Assembly (NCBI GenBank): GCA_031272485.1
Contig: JAISTV010000001.1
Span: 1 to 64,000, forward strand
Source of the DNA: Eubacteriales Family XIII. Incertae Sedis bacterium
Lineage (GTDB): Bacteria; Bacillota; Clostridia; Peptostreptococcales; Anaerovoracaceae
Direction: 5' to 3'
Length of the DNA: 64,000 nucleotides
Position numbers and translations under genes: made by a program. Below the pieces are notes generated by a model. The model made no database searches and was not told the DNA's origin. It saw only the letters and a list, made by a program, of their open reading frames with translations. Position 1 is the first letter of the stretch. Each line of letters starts with the position of its first letter. Positions 39,259-47,900 of this stretch are shown here, piece by piece.

Positions 39259-40203
39259 ATGAAGCACATTTTTTTGATTAATCCGGCAGCTGGCAAGGGT
39301 AAAGCGGCAGACTTGATTCCGCAAATCCTGCAGGCCGTTAAGGGAGAGTCGGTAGACTACGAAATACATCGCACGATGAACGCTTACGACGCACAGAAGT
39401 ATGTGCGGGAGCGTTGCGAGCGTGACGCGGAGCCTATGCGGTTCTACGCGTGCGGCGGAGACGGTACCGTAAATGAGGTCGTAAACGGTCTGTACGGGTT
39501 TCCGCAAGCGGAAATTGCTGTTGTACCTGTGGGCAGTGGCAATGATTTTGTGCGTAATTTCGATAATCGGGAAGCCTTCCTGGACATCGGGAGGCAGCTT
39601 GCGGGAAGCGCATCGCCCGTAGATGTGATACGCTATGAACTTCTGGATCCGGATACCGGGGAGGAAGGGCGCGGCGTGCCAAGGACAGGCGTAGCGCTGA
39701 ACATGTACAACATGGGATTTGACGCCCAGGTAGCCACCAAGGCCGGCGAGATAAAAGGGCCGGTGCTTAAGGGCTCGCTGGCGTACTTTGCCGGAGTGGG
39801 GATAATCCTCGCCCGGATGAAGCCCGTAACGCTTTCGGTGCGTGTGGACGGGCAGGACTTGGGAGAAGCGGACTATCTGCTCGCGGGAGTGGCGAACGGT
39901 AGGTTTTCGGGAGGCGGTTTCGACGGCATGCCTCTTGCAAATATACGGGATGGGAAAATGGACGTGATTTTGGTAAGAAATGTGACGCGCCGGTTTTTTC
40001 TGTCCATAGTCAAGAAATATCATGACGGTCAGCACATGGATGAGCCTAAGTTAAAGGGCATCCTGTACCATTATCCGTGCGAGGAGGCAGAGTTTATACC
40101 CGCAACGGATATGCAGATGGTCATAGACGGAGAACCCGCGCGTGTGGGCGGGGTACGGTTCCGGGTGGAGCCAGGGTCTGTGATGCTGTCCGTACCGGTT
40201 TAG
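39259..40203 (+). CDS. Diacylglycerol kinase family lipid kinase
   Basis: MKHIFLINPAAGKGKAADLIPQI, YACGGDGTVNEVVNGL, VPVGSGNDFVRNF. Confidence 0.93.
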   Translation: MKHIFLINPAAGKGKAADLIPQILQAVKGESVDYEIHRTMNAYDAQKYVRERCERDAEPMRFYACGGDGTVNEVVNGLYGFPQAEIAVVPVGSGNDFVRNFDNREAFLDIGRQLAGSASPVDVIRYELLDPDTGEEGRGVPRTGVALNMYNMGFDAQVATKAGEIKGPVLKGSLAYFAGVGIILARMKPVTLSVRVDGQDLGEADYLLAGVANGRFSGGGFDGMPLANIRDGKMDVILVRNVTRRFFLSIVKKYHDGQHMDEPKLKGILYHYPCEEAEFIPATDMQMVIDGEPARVGGVRFRVEPGSVMLSVPV

Positions 40204-40252
40204 ACGGCCCGGCGCCGTCAGGAGGAACGCTTCAACTAAGGAGGCAAAATAT

Positions 40253-40621
40253 ATGAATATCTACACACGAAGACGGATAACGTTTATCGTCATGCCGATC
40301 GTAGTGATTATCGCAGCGCTGGCTGTCCTGCTCTTTGCTGCGAATGTGGATCTGAAGGAGACGCAGGAGAAGCTAAAAACCGCCGAGGCGGACCTGGCCA
40401 CGGCCAAGGAGGAGCTTGAGGTGGTCCACGAGAATCTGGAGATTACGTACGACACACTGAATCTTCACTCGGACACGGCCATATCCAGCGCAGCCATTAT
40501 CCAGCTGAAGGACGAGACCATAGCCGCCCAGCAGGAACAGATAGAGGCCCTTGCCTCGGAAAACGAGTCGCTCGCCAGTCAGAATCAGACGCTCGTAGCG
40601 GAGAACGAAGCATTAAAATAA
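40253..40621 (+). CDS. Membrane-anchored coiled-coil protein (N-terminal part of a split ORF)
   Basis: N-terminal TM, heptad-rich KLKTAEADLATAKEELEVVHENLEIT; TAA stop at 40619 followed in -1 frame by 40672-40935 domain. Confidence 0.65.
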   Translation: MNIYTRRRITFIVMPIVVIIAALAVLLFAANVDLKETQEKLKTAEADLATAKEELEVVHENLEITYDTLNLHSDTAISSAAIIQLKDETIAAQQEQIEALASENESLASQNQTLVAENEALK

Positions 40622-40935
40622 AGAAGGCCCAGCAGTCTACGGCAGGTAGTTCCTCATCCACCACAAGTCCGGTGACCGTTGCGGCCAGTGATCAAGAAAT
40701 GCTCAACTACATAATTGAGAAGGAAAGCCACGGGAACGCGTACGCCGAGAACGGCCCGTACAAAGGCATCGGCCAGCTTTACTATACCTATTATGATAAA
40801 TACGTGGGCCTGACCTGGGAGCAGTGCATAGGAAACTACGACATCCAGCTCCAGGCCATGCTGGCGTACATAGCTTCACGCTACGGAACCATTCAGGGGG
40901 CGTACAACCATAAGGTCAGTTATGGGTGGTATTGA
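40621..40935 (+). pseudogene. Out-of-frame continuation: Apf/transglycosylase-like lysozyme-fold domain
   Basis: -1 frame reads KKAQQSTAGSSSSTTSPVTVAASDQEMLNYIIEKESHGNAYAENGPYKGIGQLYYTYYDKYVG..ASRYGTIQGAYNHKVSYGWY with stop at 40933. Confidence 0.6.
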
Positions 40936-41161
40936 GTTCTTAAATTTAAGTGGGGGGTTGACTTTATATATGAAGGAGGCGGATCCGCAGATGATTGCGC
41001 TGGCTTTCTACGCGCCGGCGCTCCTGCTGTCCCTGCGGGCGCTGCCCTATGACGCAGACCATCCGGTTGCCAGGGAGTCGCTGGATTTACTACGTGCGCA
41101 CATGCAGTACTTCCGTACCACTTACGGAAAGAAACCGGAGGTGCAGGATGCGAAAGAGTGA
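40922..41161 (+). CDS. Small protein overlapping radical SAM gene (start possibly 40970)
   Basis: 14-bp overlap with downstream CDS; predicted helical, no recognised family. Confidence 0.45.
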   Translation: MGGIEFLNLSGGLTLYMKEADPQMIALAFYAPALLLSLRALPYDADHPVARESLDLLRAHMQYFRTTYGKKPEVQDAKE

Positions 41162-42251
41162 AAGAGACGTACTCGACCTCCTACTGGCGAACACGCACAT
41201 GACTGTTTCGGCGAGCCTGCGGCTACTCGCGCAGTACCCGGAGTCCGCCGCCGTGTTCCGCCGTTTCCCGGCGCTTCTAAAGAAAGCGGGAAAGCGTCGG
41301 CGCAAGGCACTCGAGGAAGGTGTTACCGTGCCGCAGATTCTCATAGTCAGCACCACACAGCGTTGCAACCTGACTTGTAGGGGATGCTATTCGGCAGGGC
41401 GTGGGCTTGCACCTGAAAGTGAACTTTCTGAAGAGAAAGTCCAGGGCATCCTTGCGGAGGCGAAGGACCTCGGCGTGTCCATGGTGCTTCTCGCCGGTGG
41501 AGAACCGCTACTTTCGCGTACGTGGCTGGAGGCGCTCGGCGCAGAGCCGGACCTACTTGGTATGGTCTTCACCAATGGAACCTTGCTTACGGACGAGATG
41601 GCCGACTGGTTCGCCGCGCACAGGCATATTGTTCCGCTCATCAGTCTGGAGGGCGAGAGAGACAAGACTGACGCGCGGCGGGGCGCAGGCGTATACGACC
41701 AGGCCCGTGCAGGGATGAAAAAGCTATTGGCCAATAGACTGCCTTACGGCGTTTCCGTGACGCTCACGCGGGAGAATCTGGACGAGGCGCTCGCGGACCG
41801 GTTTTCGGAAGATTTGATTCAGCAGGGATGCCGGCTGTTTGTTTACGTTGAGTATGTGGCCGTGGAAGAGGGAACGCGGGACTTGCTGCTCAGCGCGGCG
41901 CAGATTGAGCGGATTGTGGAGTTTATCGAGGCGCGTTTGGACTGCCCGGACGCGGTGTACGTGGCTTTTCCGGGCGATGAGTCGCTCTTCGACGGGTGTC
42001 TGGCGGCGGGGCGCGGGTTCGTTTACCTGCAGGAAAACGGCGATCTGGCGCCTTGCCCGTTCGCGCCGTTTTCGGATGTGAGTCTGAAGGATACAGACTT
42101 GCGGAAGGCGCTGGCTTCCCCCTTGCTCCGCGCCATCCGCGAGAACCACGAACTGTTCAAGGAAGGCGAGGGCGGCTGCACGCTGTGGAGCAACCGGGAT
42201 CGCCTGGAGGATTTAATTGGACTTACGAGCGGTCCGACATTTGGCTTTTGA
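41148..42251 (+). CDS. Radical SAM protein
   Basis: VSTTQRCNLTCRGCYSAGRG CxxxCxxC motif, VLLAGGEPLL; C-terminal LAPCPFAPFSD; start trimmed to MRKSERD. Confidence 0.88.
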   Translation: MRKSERDVLDLLLANTHMTVSASLRLLAQYPESAAVFRRFPALLKKAGKRRRKALEEGVTVPQILIVSTTQRCNLTCRGCYSAGRGLAPESELSEEKVQGILAEAKDLGVSMVLLAGGEPLLSRTWLEALGAEPDLLGMVFTNGTLLTDEMADWFAAHRHIVPLISLEGERDKTDARRGAGVYDQARAGMKKLLANRLPYGVSVTLTRENLDEALADRFSEDLIQQGCRLFVYVEYVAVEEGTRDLLLSAAQIERIVEFIEARLDCPDAVYVAFPGDESLFDGCLAAGRGFVYLQENGDLAPCPFAPFSDVSLKDTDLRKALASPLLRAIRENHELFKEGEGGCTLWSNRDRLEDLIGLTSGPTFGF

Positions 42252-42843
42252 TTGTGGTGTTTACGGCGCCGGCGGCGTGGATGCGGATTACGCGTCCGGT
42301 GTCGTTGGTGGCTATGTGTTTCAGCTTGCCTATGTACGGAAAGACGAACTGCGGCATGCGCTTGCCTATGACCCGGAAAATCTCCGGGGCCTCAATGCGG
42401 ACGCGCGGGTCCGTGTCGTTGAGCAGCCGGGCGAAGACGTCCATGCGGCTCCCGTATAGCTGCGGGTTGGTGGTCGCGATATTCTCGGACGCCCAGATGA
42501 ACATAAAGCGGACGTTGGGCGCCTCGTCTTGCGCGTAGTCGAACAGCTTCTGCCAGTAGGGCTCTATCAGCGAGAAATCCGAGCGGCCGATCCGGCCCAG
42601 GGCGTTTACGGCGCGCTCACGCACGGCGCTGTCCTTGTTCGACAGCAGTGCGGCAACCGCCGGCACGTAAGGCGCCACGACATCCGGACGGCGCAGGCCC
42701 ATTTCGCCGAGCACCCAAAGCGCCTTGCACTTGACCTTGTCGGAAGGGTAGTCCAGCGCTTCTCCAACGTATTCCGCCGCTTCCGGCGAGTAAGCCTTGG
42801 CTATGGCCAGGCTCCTTAAATTTCTAATGATTTCAGTCTCCAT
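42223..42843 (-). CDS. HEAT-repeat protein
   Basis: Repeated ALWVLGEMGLRRPDVV / AVNALGRIGRSDFSLI / helical pairs. Confidence 0.75.
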   Translation of the reverse strand: METEIIRNLRSLAIAKAYSPEAAEYVGEALDYPSDKVKCKALWVLGEMGLRRPDVVAPYVPAVAALLSNKDSAVRERAVNALGRIGRSDFSLIEPYWQKLFDYAQDEAPNVRFMFIWASENIATTNPQLYGSRMDVFARLLNDTDPRVRIEAPEIFRVIGKRMPQFVFPYIGKLKHIATNDTGRVIRIHAAGAVNTTIKSQMSDRS

Positions 42844-43153
42844 AATATAATCCCCCATAAAACACGTCCTGCAAGACGTCCTATTCCATCAGAATGATAT
42901 TACCCACCCAAAACAGATTTAAGCATTCTCTCACTCAATAATTCGGACTGATTCGCAAAAAAATGTGGTAAATGCCCAAGTGGCCAAAATTTCAACTTAT
43001 GCACGATTTTAGTTCCAGAAATTGGGTGCGCCCCCATATCAAAGGAGGAATATGCCCCGATTCGCCCAAGTTAGCTTTCTCTAACCGTGCATAACCTGAA
43101 ATTTTGTCCTTTGGGTGCGGGGATTCGGAATATTTTGAAAAAGAAAATATGTA

Positions 43154-43182
43154 TTGAACTTTTGTTCTTTGTCTGGTATAAT
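43154..43182 (+). promoter_or_regulatory. dinB promoter
   Basis: TTGAAC-N17-TATAAT. Confidence 0.75.
43155..43168. promoter_or_regulatory. LexA/DinR SOS box
   Basis: GAAC-TTTT-GTTC, overlapping the -35 of the dinB promoter. Confidence 0.7.
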
Positions 43183-43214
43183 GCCTCTGTCGGGTTTCGG
43201 CGGAGGTTTTTTTT

Positions 43215-44474
43215 ATGCGGCGGGTAGTTTTTCATGTTGATGCGAACAGCGCTTATCTTTCGTGGACGGCGGTGGATCTGCTGGAGCGGGGGTATCCGCT
43301 GGATGTGCGAACGGTGCCGGCGGTTATCGCGGGGGATCCGGCGAGCCGGCACGGGATTATATTGACCAAGTCCATTCCGGCCAAGAAGTACGGGATCGGG
43401 ACGGGCGAGAGCCTTATGGAGGCGCGGGCGCGCTGCCCGGGGCTGGTGGTGCTGCCGCCGGATTACGACCTGTACCTCAAGTGCTCGGAGGCCATGCACC
43501 GGATTTTATCGGAGTACTCGGACCGGATTGAGCGCTATTCTGTGGACGAGAGCTGGCTGGACTTTACGGACAGCGTGCGGCTCTGTGGCGACCCGACAGA
43601 CGTGGCGCACGAAATAAAGGACCGGATAAAAGACGAGCTGGGTTTTACGGTGAACATTGGCGTCTCGGTCAACAAGCTGCTGGCCAAGATGGGCTCGGAG
43701 CTTCAGAAACCGGACCGGGTGCACACGCTGTGGCCGCACGAGATTGAGGAGAAGCTGTGGCCGCTGCCGGTAGGCGAGCTGTTCTTCGTGGGGCGGGCCA
43801 CGAAGCGGAAGCTTACGGCCATGAACATCCGGACCATAGGCGAGCTGGCGCACACGGACCCGGCGCTTTTGCGGGTGGTGCTTAAGCCCGTGCACGGAAC
43901 GCTGGTGTGGCAGTACGCGAACGGGATAGACGACGCGCCGGTGGACCCGAACAGCAGCGTGGCGCAGAAGGGCGTGGGGAACGCGACCACCATCCCCTAC
44001 GATGTGACCACGGAGAAGGAGGCACAGGAGGTGCTGCTGGCCATCTGCGAGCGCGTGGGGACACGGCTGCGGAAGCTGGGTGCGTGCGCGTCGGTGTGCT
44101 GCGTGACCATAAGGAACAGCGACCTGTTCTGGTATCGGCACCAGAAGAAGTATGCCGCGTCCATGGGCGCCACGAGCGAGATATACGAGGCGGCCTGCGC
44201 GCTGTTTCGCGAGATGTGGCGCGGCGAGGCGGTGCGGCAGCTCGGGGTGCATCTGGGGACGCTCACGCCCGCTACGGCGGTGCGGCAGACCTCGCTGTTC
44301 GATAGGGCGGACCGCGAGAAACTCCAGGCGCTGGACGCGGCTGTGGACCGGATTCGCGGGCGCTACGGCGAGAAGGCCCTTACGCGCGGCGTGTTCGCCA
44401 ACACGAACCTGGCGCCCATGCTGGGCGGCGTGAACGACGGGAACTATCTCATGATGGGCGGGTACTCGCTGTGA
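43215..44474 (+). CDS. dinB: DNA polymerase IV (Y-family)
   Basis: VVFHVDANSAYLSWTAVDLLERG, YSVDESWLDFT, IGVSVNKLLAKMGSELQKPD; SD ggagg. Confidence 0.95.
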   Translation: MRRVVFHVDANSAYLSWTAVDLLERGYPLDVRTVPAVIAGDPASRHGIILTKSIPAKKYGIGTGESLMEARARCPGLVVLPPDYDLYLKCSEAMHRILSEYSDRIERYSVDESWLDFTDSVRLCGDPTDVAHEIKDRIKDELGFTVNIGVSVNKLLAKMGSELQKPDRVHTLWPHEIEEKLWPLPVGELFFVGRATKRKLTAMNIRTIGELAHTDPALLRVVLKPVHGTLVWQYANGIDDAPVDPNSSVAQKGVGNATTIPYDVTTEKEAQEVLLAICERVGTRLRKLGACASVCCVTIRNSDLFWYRHQKKYAASMGATSEIYEAACALFREMWRGEAVRQLGVHLGTLTPATAVRQTSLFDRADREKLQALDAAVDRIRGRYGEKALTRGVFANTNLAPMLGGVNDGNYLMMGGYSL

Positions 44475-44734
44475 AGGTGCTGGCCAAGGAAATCGAGATG
44501 CTGGCATCGTTTCAGCGGCGGGGCCAAATCCGTCCGCACCGTTTTCGCGTAGCCGGAGAGGACGGCCGGGAGGAGGTGATTCAGGTCGAGAAGATTTTGC
44601 AGACCGAGGAGACGCGGCTGGCCGGGGTGCGGGCGCTGGTCTTTACGTGTCAGAGCGTAATCCGCGGACTGCAGCGGCGGTACGAGCTGAAATACCGCGT
44701 GGAGGAGCATCGTTGGGAATTGTACAAAATGTAA
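44471..44734 (+). CDS. Small protein coupled to dinB
   Basis: 4-bp overlap with dinB; no named family recognised. Confidence 0.7.
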   Translation: MKVLAKEIEMLASFQRRGQIRPHRFRVAGEDGREEVIQVEKILQTEETRLAGVRALVFTCQSVIRGLQRRYELKYRVEEHRWELYKM

Positions 44735-44824
44735 AAGGTTTAGTTTGTAAACAATAAGGCGCACGGGTTCAAAAAGTTAAAGTTTTAGAATGTGAAAGTT
44801 TTTGAAGATTCTAAAAAATAGTGC

Positions 44825-44853
44825 TTGACATTTAAGGTTTCACAGCGTAATTT
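44825..44853 (+). promoter_or_regulatory. Candidate promoter for giant surface protein gene
   Basis: TTGACA-N17-TAATTT. Confidence 0.6.
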
Positions 44854-44908
44854 GTGAATATAGGAGTTATTAAGTGTGTTCCCGGGGGACGTTCTGAAGG
44901 GGTATGGA

Positions 44909-47900
44909 ATGAACACGAACTTTAATTTCCGCATACTGCGGAGACGGATATTGGCGTTTACGCTGGTATTTGTCATGTCACTGGTATTGATACCGGGGGG
45001 CGGCGCGGCCATAGTCGCGCAAGCGGACGATATTTCTCCACTCGCAGCTCACAATGTTACCTTTGTTCTGGACTCGGGCGGGTCTACAAACCCGGCCGAC
45101 TGGACGCTGTATACGCCTGTGGGCACGGGCGGCGTAATGTCCATAGAGGAGGGGGATCCCGTAACCGAGCCGACACCGCCGAGTGTGCCGGCCGACATGG
45201 TGACGTTCCGGGGCTGGTCCATTTACGACCCGAACAACGGGGGCGCGCCGGGCGGGGACTATACCCGCACGGACTTCTGGGGGTTTGCCGGGTCCGGTTC
45301 GGGGGACATAGACTATGTCTCCGGCGACGTGGTGCTCTACGCCGTCTTTACGGACCGCTACCTGATCAGCTTCAAGAATGAAGTCGGCACGGTATTCCAG
45401 ACGCGCTACATTTATATGGATCCGGATTACAAGGACGTGGACAAGCGGAGCTACACCTTTGCCGGGCCGGACGCGGATCAGGTGAGCGCCTACGTAAACG
45501 TGCCCGACGGCCAGCGCCTCATGTACTGGTATCAGGAGGGTGACGCGGCGCAGAATCCCGTAAGCTTCGGCACGGTGACGGTTACGCGGGACACGACCTT
45601 TGTCCCCAAGTTCTCGCCGGCCAAGCTGGTGCTCTTTAACTCGCAGGGCGGTAGTTCGGTTGATCCTAAGTTCCCTGTCTCGGGTGAGTTCATAGACCGG
45701 CCGGCCGATCCCACGCGTCCGGGCTACACTTTCTGCTACTGGTCTACAGACCCTGCGGCTCTGCCGGCGGACAGCGCAACCAAGGAGTTTCAGTTCTCCG
45801 ACACGACCAGCCCTACGCCCGTCACGGCCGACACAACGCTCTACGCCATCTGGCAGGCGAACAACGTGGGCTATACCGTGGTCTACTGGGTGGAGAAGGC
45901 GAACCTCGGCCGCACTGCCGGGGACCCCGCCACCGCTTCCGGCGCGGCGGACTATGATTACTACAACACCTACCCGGTGGCAGCGGGCAGCGCGCTGGCC
46001 ATGGATGCCGGGCAGACACCGAACTATGACAGCACGTACTGGAACACGGCGTTAAGCACCGCATTCCCGTTCCCGTATAAAACGGTAGTGGCCAATAACA
46101 ACGCGTCCCTCACGCAGGACATCCACTACGCGGAGTACTACAAGACCATCTCGCCGGCGCTTGCCGGCAACGGCACCACGGTGGTGAACGTCTACTTTAC
46201 GCGCCGGGAGTATACCTTCCAGTTCGATATGAAGGTGGGCAGAGTCGCTGTGGATAACGAGGACACCGGCGCAACGGACGAGAACGACACGGGCGGCTAT
46301 ATTACCCGCGGCGGCATCTCTTATCAGTACGGGTCTGCCACGAACAAGTACAGCTTTACCGCCAAGTACGAAGACAATATTGCAGACAAGTGGCCCATGT
46401 TTGCGGAGGCGCTTACCACCACTACGGGCAAGAAGCTCTATGGCTGGAATATAGGTAACTGGAACGGCACCCCGCACAACGACGTGACCATAGTCTACGA
46501 CTGGATGTGCGCGGCGGCCGAGCGTGACGGCGGTACGGCCACCTACTCGAACGATGGACCCTACGTCCTGACCATGGCGCCTGTCTGGCAGGCAACGAAC
46601 TCCAGCAGCATTGCGCATTCCCGCCTCTACTACGTGGAGTACATAGGCGACACGACCGGGATTACCTTCACGGACATTACCGCCGTGGATTCTTACACCA
46701 TAACGCAAAATGCCATCTACTGGCCGCAGTACATAACCTACGATGGCCAGTACTATGAGCTTTCCTATGGACAAAACGGATACCAGACGAGCAACCAGAA
46801 AGCGCAGTTTGCGGCGCTCGAAGGTGTGAGCTGGCAGTATACCGTTCCACCCAACAACTACTCCTCCTACCTGCATGCAGGCAGGCTCTCAAACGGAATC
46901 CAGCACTTTTCCGACAACACAGACCACGGCTCCACTAGTGGCGACGTCCTGCAGTACATATTCTTCCTGTATGCACGGAACCCCTACGCGCTCGCGTTCG
47001 ACATGGGCGGCGCCACGGGCGCGCTGCCATCCACGCTGAACGGCAAGGCTGTGACGACCACTGTCTACGGTGGCTATGTCTCAGGCATCAAGTACGGCGA
47101 GAGTCTGGCGGCCTACAACCCCGGCACGCCTGCGCGCGCAGGCTACGAGTTTGCCGGCTGGTACACCAAGCCGGACTATTCCGCGGGCAGTGAGTTTTCC
47201 TTCACCACTGTACCCATTCCCACGCTACCCGCAGCCGGCGCCGGTTCCACCATTGCGCTGACGCTCTTTGCCAAGTGGACGCCCGCCAAGTACACGGTGC
47301 GCTTCTACGACGGCCTCGGCAGCACTACGCCCATTTCCGGGTCGGCCATAAAGGTTGGAGAGGGCGACACTATAAACGACCCGGGCATCTATTATGTGGG
47401 TCAGGCCGTGGAAGGCAAGGGCGAGTTTATCGGCTGGGTCTGGCTGGTTGCCGGCACGTGGCCGTCCTACTTCGGTTTTGGCGGGCAGGCCGTGACCTCG
47501 GATTTGAATCTCTACGCCACGTGGGAGACCACCGGCTTTACCGTGGAATATGACGCGAACGGCGGCACGGGCACGCCCCCGACGGATTCCAAGACCTACG
47601 TGCTCAACGAGCGCGCGCGCGTGCTGGACGGCTCGAACCTCACCAAGATTGTGGGCGGCGAGGACTATGTTTTCTACGGTTGGAACGCCTACATCCGCGA
47701 CGCCGACGGCGTGAGTTGGATTCCGCAGCCCGGCGCTGTGCTTTCCTACGCCTATAACGTGCACGTAATGACGGGTGACACGAAGCTCGTAGCCTTCTAC
47801 GGCAAGAAGTCCGACTCCGTGCGCTACCGGTACAACCCTGTGATTACGGACGCCGTCTATACGGGCACAACTTCTGCGGCTTCGGCGATTTCCTATTACT

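Noticed and set aside
44781-44819. TTTTAGAAT...ATTCTAAAA inverted repeat before the giant surface gene as a terminator
   Set aside because: AT-rich, long loop, no clear U-tract geometry; could be chance in AT-rich intergenic DNA.
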